From JALZAA01 sp046727755 (lineage in GTDB: Bacteria; Actinomycetota; Acidimicrobiia; IMCC26256; JACDBD01): DNA of 6,770 nt. Location: positions 1 through 6,770 of the forward strand of contig JBKPDG010000182.1 of NCBI GenBank assembly GCA_046727755.1, given 5' to 3'. The translations under genes were made by a program, and so were the position numbers. Positions 1 through 6,618 of the stretch are shown here, in pieces (position 1 is the stretch's first letter; each line of letters opens with the position of its first letter). The notes beneath the pieces were generated by a model. That model searched no databases. It had not been told where the DNA came from and worked only from the letters and a program-made list of their open reading frames with translations.

Positions 1-1438
<1,438 letters not shown>

Positions 1439-1440
1439 GG

Positions 1441-1839
1441 TCAGGCGACCGCGGTCGCCTCGAGCTCGACCATGAGCTCGGGGAACGCGAGACGCGCCAC
1501 TCCGAGGAGTGTGCCGGGTGGCGCGACACCGGCGGCGCGGGTCCGCTCGCTCAGTGGGTCCCCGTTCGCGATGAAGGCATCGACGTCGGTCGTGTAGATG
1601 TTCAGCCGCACGACGTTGGACATGCTCATCCCGGCGTCTTGCAGCACTGCCTCGACGTTCTCGGCTGCCAGCGCGACCTGCGCCTTCATGTCGCCGGAGT
1701 GCTGCGGGTTGCCGTCGCCGTCCACCGACGTCTGGCCGGCGCAGAACAAGACGCGCTGACCGCCTTCGACGACCTCGCCCTGGTTGAAGCCGAACTGCTC
1801 GGACCACGTCCACGGGTTCACGACCGTGCGCTGCACCAT
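1441..1839 (-). CDS. RidA/YjgF/YER057c/UK114-family protein lacking the catalytic Arg
   Basis: A 132-aa protein, the usual length of this family. Family features are LFCAGQTSVDGDGNP near residues 31-44, DMKAQVALAAENVEAVLQDAG (50-70), VVRLNIYTTDVDAF (76-89) and the C-terminal GVARLAFPELMVELEATAV. RidA proper hydrolyses reactive enamines/imines such as 2-aminoacrylate made by PLP enzymes. That activity depends on an Arg five residues before VARL (Arg105 in E. coli), and here the position is Gly109, so imine deaminase activity is doubtful. Known Rid subfamilies without this Arg have poorly defined functions. The frame stays open 79 codons further upstream, but the ATG at 1839-1837 is chosen because homology begins there (MVQRTVVNPW) and an AGGAG site lies just before it. 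The position beside gcvP, a PLP enzyme, is suggestive only, because the genes are convergent. Confidence 0.93.
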   Translation of the reverse strand: MVQRTVVNPWTWSEQFGFNQGEVVEGGQRVLFCAGQTSVDGDGNPQHSGDMKAQVALAAENVEAVLQDAGMSMSNVVRLNIYTTDVDAFIANGDPLSERTRAAGVAPPGTLLGVARLAFPELMVELEATAVA

Positions 1840-1843
1840 GGCT

Positions 1844-1848
1844 CTCCT
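1844..1848 (-). promoter_or_regulatory. Ribosome-binding site deciding the RidA-family start
   Basis: AGGAG lies 4 nt upstream of the ATG at 1839-1837, within a longer purine run (AGAGGAGAG, 1842-1850). It supports the 132-aa start over the in-frame Met 79 codons upstream, whose extension has no family resemblance and overlaps the divergent gene. Confidence 0.7.
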
Positions 1849-1875
1849 CTCATCACAGAACGATGTTGCCGGACG

Positions 1876-1886
1876 TAGCGTACGGT
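1876..1886. promoter_or_regulatory. Candidate overlapping divergent -10 elements
   Basis: The 55-bp gap between the divergent RidA and MmcQ/YjbR genes contains TACGGT on the plus strand (1881-1886) and TACGCT on the minus strand (1882-1877). Both fit the actinobacterial TANNNT -10 pattern and they share a CGTACG palindrome. The plus element would start transcription near 1893-1895, making the downstream GTG gene leaderless. This fits the lack of a Shine-Dalgarno there. The minus element would give a leader of about 30 nt that includes the RidA AGGAG. No good -35 was found for either strand, and a short degenerate -10 can occur by chance. Confidence 0.35.
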
Positions 1887-1894
1887 CGAACGCC

Positions 1895-2278
1895 GTGGCA
1901 CACCCCCGGATGTACAGCGACGACGATCCGTACCTCACCGAGCTGCGCGACGTGTGCCTCGCCTTCCCGGAGGCGCACGAGGTCGAAGCGTGGGGGAGAC
2001 CGACCTTCCGTGCCGGCAAGAAGCTGTTCGCCGTGTTCTCCGGCACCGACGAGCGACCCTGGGGCGTCATCTTCAAGCCCGAGCCCGACGAGCGGCCGGC
2101 GCTGCTCGAGGACCACCGCTTCTACGTGCCCCCGTACTTCGGGGCCAGCGGATGGCTCACGCTCGACTTCGGCGCCCGCAAGCGCGTCGACTGGGATGAG
2201 GTCGCCGAGCTCATGGACAGCTCGTACCGCCAGGTCGCCCTCAAGCGCATGCTGAAGGCCCTAGAGGAGCGGGGCTGA
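1895..2278 (+). CDS. MmcQ/YjbR-family protein
   Basis: A 127-aa small cytoplasmic protein resembling the MmcQ/YjbR (DUF419) family. Members have a CyaY-like/double-wing fold and are often labelled DNA-binding, but their cellular role is not established. Recognisable elements are AHPRMYSDDDPYL at the start, CLAFPEAHEVEAWGRPTFRAGKK (about 21-43), the strand-rich middle WGVIFKPEP, FYVPPYFGASGWLTLDF (about 76-92), and a closing helix with VDWDEVAELMDSSYRQVALKRML. The GTG at 1895 is preferred over the ATG at 1910 because homologues commonly retain the AHPRMY segment. Neither start has a clear Shine-Dalgarno, and a leaderless transcript is possible. The frame is open further left to 1784, but that part is antisense to the RidA gene and is not convincing. 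The gene ends before the dif-like element and converges on the LLM oxidoreductase. Confidence 0.88.
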   Translation: MAHPRMYSDDDPYLTELRDVCLAFPEAHEVEAWGRPTFRAGKKLFAVFSGTDERPWGVIFKPEPDERPALLEDHRFYVPPYFGASGWLTLDFGARKRVDWDEVAELMDSSYRQVALKRMLKALEERG

Positions 2279-2285
2279 GCGGGCT

Positions 2286-2295
2286 CCGGATCCGG
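2286..2295. repeat. 10-bp perfect palindrome CCGGATCCGG after the MmcQ/YjbR stop
   Basis: CCGGATCCGG begins 8 bp after the stop codon at 2278. It is too short, and lacks a loop and T-tract, to be called a terminator. It is recorded as the only structure between the stop codon and the dif-like element. Confidence 0.4.
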
Positions 2296-2318
2296 CCCGG
2301 CGAGTCGGATCGGCGGCT

Positions 2319-2346
2319 AGTTAACATAACCGGGATTATGGGCGTC
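2319..2346 (-). other. dif-like (XerC/XerD-type) 28-bp recombination site
   Basis: Read on the minus strand, the site is an 11-nt arm GACGCCCATAA, a 6-nt centre TCCCGG, and an 11-nt arm TTATGTTAACT. This is the arm-centre-arm layout of bacterial dif sites. Recalled from E. coli dif, the XerC arm is GGTGCGCATAA (8 of 11 match) and the XerD arm is TTATGTTAAAT (10 of 11 match). The inner CATAA/TTATG symmetry is intact. It lies in a 142-bp gap between convergent genes. It could be the chromosomal dif, a dif-like target or footprint of an element that uses host Xer recombinases, or one copy of a dispersed repeat. No recombinase gene is in view, so function is inferred from sequence likeness only. 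Confidence 0.55.
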
Positions 2347-2393
2347 GTGAACAGGCCGCCTGACGGCGGCTCGGGACTCCGCCCATAATCCCG
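2331..2393. repeat. 14-bp perfect inverted repeat with inner GC hairpin
   Basis: CGGGATTATGGGCG (2331-2344) is exactly the reverse complement of CGCCCATAATCCCG (2380-2393). The 35-nt loop contains a second hairpin, GCCGCC-TGAC-GGCGGC (2355-2370). A single strand could therefore fold into a two-tier hairpin. The left arm includes the XerC-type arm and most of the centre of the dif-like site. Between convergent genes it could also act as a bidirectional terminator, but neither strand shows a run of T after the stem. Confidence 0.7.
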
Positions 2394-2410
2394 AGGTCGC
2401 CCATAATCCC
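2380..2410 (+). repeat. Two direct copies of CGCCCATAATCCC (half dif-like sites)
   Basis: CGCCCATAATCCC occurs at 2380-2392 and 2398-2410, an 18-bp period, and once in reverse at 2332-2344 inside the full dif-like site. Each direct copy carries the XerC-type arm and the start of the centre but is not followed by a TTATG arm, so these are half-sites. The second copy ends 10 bp before the LLM gene's stop codon. Confidence 0.75.
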
Positions 2411-2420
2411 CGTGATCCGT

Positions 2421-3233
2421 TCACTCGGGTGGGCTTGCCGCCCCTGGACCACGTTCGACGGCGCTCTGTGCCGTCTTCAGTGGTGTCTCGGGGCGGAACG
2501 CCTCCAGCCACCAGGTGGCGCCGGCTGCTTCGTATTGGGCTGGGCCGGCGGTCGCGGTCCAGGAGGAGATGGCGACGTCGAAGGGGCGGTCGCTCGTCCG
2601 GTGCCGTCTTACGTCGCTCAGGAGGTCCTTCAGGGCGTCCGGGGGCAGGGCGCCGATGGGGACGACGCCGTCGTAGCGGGCTGCTCGGCGCAGTGGGGCG
2701 CGGTGGGGCCAGTGGGCGCCGCACCAGATCGGGATGCGGGGTTGTTGCAACGGACGGGGGAGGAACCGCACGTCGTCGACGTGAAAATGGGCGCCGTTGT
2801 GGTGGACGTACTCCCCCGTCCAGAGCTGGGTGACGACCTCGAGTCCCTCGTCGAGGAGCTCGGCGTGGGTTCGGTCGTCTCCCGGTTCCCCGAAGGCGGT
2901 GAACTCCCGGGAGTGGTCGGTGCCGATGCCGGCGCCGAGGACGAGGTGGCCGCGTGACAGGTGGTCGAGGGTGACCGTTTCGCGCGCGAGTTTCCACGGG
3001 CGGCGGCGCGGCAAGAGCGTGATGAGGGGCCCGATGCGGAGGCGCTCGGTGCGCGCCGCGATGGCCGCCAGTGCGATCCAGGCGTCGACGTAGGGACCGT
3101 CGACGCGGTGCCTGAGGTGGTCCCAGAGGAAGAAGCCGTCCCATCCCGCGTGCTCGGCTGCGACCGCCAAGTCGACGAGAACGGCGGGATCGCCGAAGGG
3201 GCCGAACGGGGGCAGGAAGATGCCGTGCTTCAC
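2421..3233 (-). CDS. LLM-class flavin- or F420-dependent oxidoreductase
   Basis: A 270-aa luciferase-like monooxygenase family protein with a TIM-barrel fold and soluble. The N-terminus MKHGIFLPPFGPFGDP and AAEHAGWDGFFLWDHL (about 25-40) are typical. So are ALAAIAARTERLRIGPLITLLPRRRPWKLARETVTLDHLSRGHLVLGAGIG and the later IPIWCGAHWPHRAPLRRAARYDGVVP segment. It is somewhat shorter than many LLM proteins (300-350 aa) but has a normal-looking C-terminus (TWWLEAFRPETPL followed by a short tail). The substrate cannot be told from sequence, and either FMN or coenzyme F420 could be the cofactor. It starts with GTG one base after the stop of the upstream acetyltransferase gene (TGAGGTG) and has only a weak Shine-Dalgarno, so translational coupling is likely. 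It is the last gene of the minus-strand operon and is followed directly by the dif-like repeat region. Confidence 0.93.
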   Translation of the reverse strand: MKHGIFLPPFGPFGDPAVLVDLAVAAEHAGWDGFFLWDHLRHRVDGPYVDAWIALAAIAARTERLRIGPLITLLPRRRPWKLARETVTLDHLSRGHLVLGAGIGTDHSREFTAFGEPGDDRTHAELLDEGLEVVTQLWTGEYVHHNGAHFHVDDVRFLPRPLQQPRIPIWCGAHWPHRAPLRRAARYDGVVPIGALPPDALKDLLSDVRRHRTSDRPFDVAISSWTATAGPAQYEAAGATWWLEAFRPETPLKTAQSAVERGPGAASPPE

Positions 3234-3234
3234 C

Positions 3235-3723
3235 TCAACCGGACTTGCCTGTGGGGCGGTCGAGGGAACGGTGCATCGTGATTGCCCGGGCCGTGAAGCC
3301 GGACTCCTCGAAGAAGTTCTTCGCCGCCCGGTGTCCGGGGAGCGCGAGGGCGTCGACGCCGACGCAACCCCGGGTCGTGCAGAACGCTACGAGGTCGTCG
3401 GCCATGGCCTCGCCGACGCCGACGGCGCGGGCGTCGGGCTCGACGAACAGGTCGGTGATGACGCCGAGGGACTCGCCGGTCCGGAGGCGCTCGAGCGTGA
3501 CGACGCCGAAGCCGATGACGGTCTCGTCCACCGTGCCGACGACCACCAGGGCGTCCTCGCGGTCGATGAGCGCGCCGTAGGTTTCCTCGTGCGGCTCGGC
3601 GAGGGCGTCGCGCGCCGCCCACAGGGCGCCGCCCTTCATCGGCGCGAGCTCGTGGCGGAGGAGCGCGGCCAGCTCGGAGATGCGCGGCAGGTCCTCGGGG
3701 GTGGCGGGACGGCTGCCCTCCAC
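3235..3723 (-). CDS. GNAT-family N-acetyltransferase
   Basis: A 162-aa single-domain GNAT protein that would transfer an acetyl (or other acyl) group from CoA to an unidentified amine. The acetyl-CoA-binding motif A is clear. ITDLFVEPDARAVGVGEAM (about 89-107) contains the R-x-x-G-x-G signature at Arg99 to Gly104. A later AAKNFFEESGFTAR segment (about 133-146) matches the family's closing helix and strand. The central strands DALVVVGTVDETVIGFGVV are also typical. It starts with GTG at 3723-3721 preceded by GAGAGG 4 nt away, a site that overlaps the stop codon of the gene upstream. The neighbours are 8 nt upstream and 1 nt downstream, so it sits inside an operon. The shared transcript with lnt does not by itself show a role in lipoprotein acylation. 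Confidence 0.93.
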   Translation of the reverse strand: MEGSRPATPEDLPRISELAALLRHELAPMKGGALWAARDALAEPHEETYGALIDREDALVVVGTVDETVIGFGVVTLERLRTGESLGVITDLFVEPDARAVGVGEAMADDLVAFCTTRGCVGVDALALPGHRAAKNFFEESGFTARAITMHRSLDRPTGKSG

Positions 3724-3731
3724 GCGACCTC

Positions 3732-4328
3732 TCAGCTGGTGAGCTGTTCGATCTTGTACAGGATCGTGCGCCGGGCGCGGTGCGCTTCCTCGTAGGCGCG
3801 CACGGCGTCGAGCTCACCCGCCGGCAGGCCGTCGAGTCGCTCCACGACCTGCGATGCCGACAGCTCGTCGTAGTCGGGGATCCCCAGCGCCGCCGCCGTG
3901 GGTGTCGCCGCCGTCGTAGAGCTGTCCCCCGGCGGTTCGCTCGGGGCGGCCGTGTTCGGCGTCGACACCGCGTCGGAGGGGGCGTGGCGTGCCGGGGGCG
4001 GAGTGTCCTCGCCTGCGTCGGGAACGAACGTCGAGTCGGCGCCGCCGAGCACGGCCTCGGCGCTCTTACGGGCCATCGCGATCCCCTTCTCGACGTGCTC
4101 CCGGACCTTGGGCCCGCCGAAGTTCACCGCGAACTCCCCCATCGCCTTCGCCTGCGCGACCTGACCCTGCGCCTGCTGACGGCGTTGCCCGAGCTCGGCT
4201 TTGCCCCGCGACACGAACAGGTTGACGAATGTCGGAACGGTGTCGCGCAGGTACAGCGCGACACCGACGGGCGCGTACACGAGCAGGTCGAGTGCCCGTT
4301 CGGCCGTCTTCGGAGCGTCGTCGCTCAC
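3732..4328 (-). CDS. Hypothetical actinobacterial protein, two domains joined by a Pro/Ser/Thr linker
   Basis: A 198-aa protein not matched to a characterised family. The N-terminal part (about 8-97) begins with a hydrophobic or amphipathic stretch ALDLLVYAPVGVALYLRD and TVPTFVNLFVSRGKAELG. A Gln/Ala-rich, probably helical segment and a basic region (PKVREHVEKGIAMARKSA) follow. Residues 98-148 form a low-complexity Pro/Ser/Thr/Ala linker. The C-terminal 50 residues (GIPDYDELSASQVVERLDGL to AVRAYEEAHRARRTILYKIEQL) look like a compact helical module that I believe recurs in other actinobacterial hypothetical proteins. Peripheral membrane association through the N-terminus is an inference. The GTG at 4328-4326 is preferred to the upstream in-frame ATG (25 codons earlier, inside lnt) because a perfect AGGAGG lies 5 nt before it. 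The gene starts 1 nt after the lnt stop (TGACGTG), which implies coupling. Confidence 0.85.
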   Translation of the reverse strand: MSDDAPKTAERALDLLVYAPVGVALYLRDTVPTFVNLFVSRGKAELGQRRQQAQGQVAQAKAMGEFAVNFGGPKVREHVEKGIAMARKSAEAVLGGADSTFVPDAGEDTPPPARHAPSDAVSTPNTAAPSEPPGDSSTTAATPTAAALGIPDYDELSASQVVERLDGLPAGELDAVRAYEEAHRARRTILYKIEQLTS

Positions 4329-4329
4329 G

Positions 4330-5901
4330 TCACCCTCCTGCTGCCACTGGTTCGCGCTCTTCCTCGGCGAGTCTAGGAAACGTCTCCCGCGGGCGACGCA
4401 CACGGCTCACGACCGCCGCGCCGATGAGCAACAGCGCGCTGGCGACCACGACCCACTCGCCCAGCCGCACGTACGGCGTCTTGCCGCTGGTCGTCGTGAC
4501 CGTGTCGCTCACGACGGACCGGTGGAACAGCTCCGTCGTGTTGCGCACGTCGCCGCCGGCGTCGACGACGGCGCTGATCCCCGAGATCGACGCCTGCAGG
4601 AACGGACGCCCCGTCTCGGCTGACCGCATCTGTGTCTGAGCGACGTGCTGGGCTGCGTTGCCCGATCGCCGGTACGAGCGGTTGTTGGTGCTGACGACGA
4701 CGATCTCGGCGCCACGATCGACGAAGTCGCGCACGAGCGGTCCGAAGGCCGACTCGAAGCAGATCACCGTGGCCAGCCGGTGCCCCTTGACCCGGAAGAT
4801 GGTCCGCTCCGTGCCCGGTGAGTAGTCGTACGGGATGCGGTCAACGATCCCGGTCCAGTCGACGAGCGACCGGAACGGCACGTACTCGCCGAACGGGACG
4901 AGGTGCTCTTTGGCGTAGGTGCCCAAGAGCCGGCCGGACGGCGAATACAGCAGGTTCTCGTTGTACTCGCGTCCGTCCGGCGCCGGCACGGCCGCGTTGG
5001 CGAGCACGTCCGCGCCGTGCTCCTCCCCCACCGCCACCAGCCGCCGCCGGAGGCTGGGGTTGCTCTCCGGGCTGAAGTCGTCGAGCGACGACTCGGGGAA
5101 CACGATCACGTCGTACGGGCCGCGCAGGCGATCCGCCAGCGCGAAGTGCTGCTCGGTGAGGAACCCGCGCTGCTTCTCCTCGGTCGTGAGGTACCGATCC
5201 TGGTCGTTGCCTTGGAGCATCGCGACTCGCAGCTCACCGGTAGGGCGGGTGTCATAGCGGGTCACGTCGGCGATCGCGACGACGGCCACGACCACCCCGA
5301 CACCCGCGGTCGCGACGACGACCGCCCGACGCGCGTTTGCGCGGAGCGCGATCGCGAGCTCGACGAGGTAGGCGTTCAATACGACGAGCAGAAATGAGAC
5401 GAGCGCGACCCCGCCCCAGCTCGCCAGCGCGCGGGCCGGAGGGAAGTCGTGGAGCGCGACGCCGAGGTCGCCCCACGGGAGGCCGCCGAACGGCCAGCGT
5501 CCACGCAACGCCTCGGGCACCACCCATGCCGCCGCGATGAGCCACGGCGCCCCGAAGCCCGAGCCGAGCCCCGCCCGGTTCAAGAAGCCGACGAGGTACC
5601 CACTGAGCGCCGTGTACGCCGCCCATCCGGCGACGAGCGGCACGATCGCGACGATCCCGAAGTACCAGAGCCAGTACATGAGGATCGCGGCGAACACGAG
5701 GCCGAACGTGAAGCCGTAAAGCGCGGCCCGCGCGGGCGCCGCGCCGCGCCACGTCCACAGCAGCGGGACGAGCGCAACGACCGCCAGGGCACCGATGTCG
5801 AACGCCGGGAACGCCAGCGCCAGGAGGACTCCCGACACCGCGGCTGCACCCATGCGGCGCTGCACTCCGCGGTCGCGCAGGACCCTGCCGATGCGCCTCA
5901 T
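4330..5901 (-). CDS. lnt: Apolipoprotein N-acyltransferase
   Basis: Lnt adds the third acyl chain, from a phospholipid, to the N-terminal cysteine of lipoproteins at the outer face of the cytoplasmic membrane. The 523-aa length is normal. A basic N-terminus is followed by several membrane segments (within about 17-215), an extracellular nitrilase-fold domain (about 225-480), and a final membrane segment (WVVVASALLLIGAAVV). The catalytic triad is visible: Glu270 in VIVFPES, Lys331 in YAKEHLVPFGEY and Cys381 in VICFESAFG, with spacing close to the E. coli Glu267/Lys335/Cys387. Glu383 follows the Cys as in other Lnt proteins. The ATG at 5901-5899 has no strong Shine-Dalgarno. Starting instead at the ATG for Met17 would remove the basic leader and also lacks a good site. 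No polyprenol-phosphate mannosyltransferase, a common lnt neighbour or fusion partner in Actinobacteria, is present here. Confidence 0.96.
   Translation of the reverse strand: MRRIGRVLRDRGVQRRMGAAAVSGVLLALAFPAFDIGALAVVALVPLLWTWRGAAPARAALYGFTFGLVFAAILMYWLWYFGIVAIVPLVAGWAAYTALSGYLVGFLNRAGLGSGFGAPWLIAAAWVVPEALRGRWPFGGLPWGDLGVALHDFPPARALASWGGVALVSFLLVVLNAYLVELAIALRANARRAVVVATAGVGVVVAVVAIADVTRYDTRPTGELRVAMLQGNDQDRYLTTEEKQRGFLTEQHFALADRLRGPYDVIVFPESSLDDFSPESNPSLRRRLVAVGEEHGADVLANAAVPAPDGREYNENLLYSPSGRLLGTYAKEHLVPFGEYVPFRSLVDWTGIVDRIPYDYSPGTERTIFRVKGHRLATVICFESAFGPLVRDFVDRGAEIVVVSTNNRSYRRSGNAAQHVAQTQMRSAETGRPFLQASISGISAVVDAGGDVRNTTELFHRSVVSDTVTTTSGKTPYVRLGEWVVVASALLLIGAAVVSRVRRPRETFPRLAEEEREPVAAGG
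4334..4339 (-). promoter_or_regulatory. Strong ribosome-binding site inside the 3' end of lnt
   Basis: A perfect AGGAGG lies 5 nt upstream of the GTG at 4328-4326 and within the last codons of lnt. It fixes the start of the 198-aa gene and means a ribosome finishing lnt can re-initiate immediately. Confidence 0.8.
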
Positions 5902-5957
5902 CCGGTCATGCTCGCATTCGCAGGGTTGGCGAGGGCGTCAGCCTGGTTCCGTCGCTG

Positions 5958-6443
5958 TCACGCGCAATCGCGGCAGAGCATGCGCTTGGCGTCGGCGAGC
6001 TGACTGCGTGGCAGGACGAGGAAGCACGATGCGCACAGGAACTCGCCTGGTCGCCGAGGAACGATGCGCGCCGGCCCTTCGCCGCGTTCGTCGACGTCGG
6101 GCTCCTCCTCCTCGGCTTCCTCCTCTTCGTCCTCGAGCGTCGCGCTCGCGGTCCGCTCCTGGAGCAGAACGTCGAGCGGCTCTTCGACGTCGTCGGGGTG
6201 CAGCTCCTCGTCGAGGTCGACGACGTCCTCTTCTTCGTCGGTCGTCTCGGCTGCCGCTTTCGCCGGCTCCGCCACCACGACCTCAGCCGCGACGTCGTCG
6301 GTGCCCGCGGCGTCGTCGTCGACGGCGAGGTCCTCGTCCTCTTCGAGATCCTCGTCCTCGATGTCGTCGTCCTCGAGCTCGCCCTCGTCGAGGGCTTCCT
6401 CGTCGAGCTCGGGCTCTACCTCGTCGAGGTCGTCATCGCTCAT
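5958..6443 (-). CDS. DUF4193-like C-terminal zinc-ribbon protein with a long acidic N-terminus
   Basis: A 161-aa protein in two parts. About 62 of the first 120 residues are Asp or Glu, in runs such as DEEALDEGELEDDDIEDEDL and EDEEEEAEEEE, so this part is probably disordered. The C-terminal 40 residues (ARIVPRRPGEFLCASCFLVLPRSQLADAK, then CRDCA) form a four-cysteine zinc ribbon with Cys137, Cys140, Cys157 and Cys160, that is C-x2-C-x16-C-x2-C. This end closely resembles actinobacterial DUF4193 proteins, which are usually about 100 aa with a shorter acidic region and have no established function. Small acidic zinc-ribbon proteins sometimes bind RNA polymerase or nucleic acid, but nothing here proves that. 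The ATG at 6443-6441 follows GGAG at a rather long 10-nt spacing. The gene is probably the first of the lnt operon, with a 56-nt gap to lnt. Confidence 0.85.
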   Translation of the reverse strand: MSDDDLDEVEPELDEEALDEGELEDDDIEDEDLEEDEDLAVDDDAAGTDDVAAEVVVAEPAKAAAETTDEEEDVVDLDEELHPDDVEEPLDVLLQERTASATLEDEEEEAEEEEPDVDERGEGPARIVPRRPGEFLCASCFLVLPRSQLADAKRMLCRDCA

Positions 6444-6453
6444 CGGTGTTCAG

Positions 6454-6499
6454 CTCCGCGAGGCGTCAGCCGGAAGGAACGGCCCCCGCTGCGCCTCGC
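6454..6499 (-). promoter_or_regulatory. Leader hairpin abutting the ribosome-binding site of the zinc-ribbon gene
   Basis: On the minus strand, GCGAGGCG (6499-6492) and CGCCTCGC (6465-6458) form a perfect 8-bp stem. It can be extended by CAGC/GCTG with one bulged A. The stem ends exactly where the GGAG Shine-Dalgarno (6457-6454) begins, so folding could affect ribosome access. It does not match a riboswitch class I know, and GC-rich DNA yields such stems by chance fairly often. Confidence 0.35.
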
Positions 6500-6532
6500 T
6501 GACCGGCGGGTTCCGGGGCCGTGGGGCCGCGG

Positions 6533-6538
6533 AGTATA
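6533..6538 (-). promoter_or_regulatory. Candidate -10 element TATACT of the zinc-ribbon/lnt operon
   Basis: TATACT on the minus strand, inside GTTATACTCC, stands out in a very GC-rich region about 90 bp upstream of the zinc-ribbon start. Transcription would begin near 6526 and give a leader of about 80 nt that includes the hairpin next to the Shine-Dalgarno. No convincing -35 lies at 16-18 bp; TTGTGC is 21 bp away, which is too far for a standard promoter. Confidence 0.45.
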
Positions 6539-6618
6539 ACGCCGCGTCCCCGAGGTGCTGCACAACGGGGCGGGATGCTCGCGCATTCCCGGCGTGGTGG
6601 CCGCACCCCGGCCGGCGG

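Noticed and set aside
1840..2076. N-terminal extension of the RidA-family frame to a Met 79 codons upstream
   Set aside because: The extension lacks family sequence, is antisense to the MmcQ/YjbR gene, and the internal ATG has a good ribosome-binding site.
2279..2420. CRISPR-like repeat at 2380-2410
   Set aside because: There are only two direct copies of 13 bp with a 5-bp gap, no spacer-length intervals and no cas genes. The Xer-type half-site reading fits better.
2317..3144. 275-aa minus-strand frame across the LLM gene and the dif-like region
   Set aside because: It is a Pro/Arg-rich shadow frame. The LLM frame in another phase has clear homology along its whole length.
5902..5957. Three-codon ORF (ATG ACC GGA TGA) overlapping the lnt ATG, as a possible translational-coupling leader
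   Set aside because: It is far too short and has no convincing Shine-Dalgarno; ATGA overlaps like this are common by chance.
5958..6443. Repetitive ctcgtc/gacgag pattern as a DNA repeat array
   Set aside because: It is explained by codons for the Asp/Glu-rich protein segment, with no fixed repeat unit.
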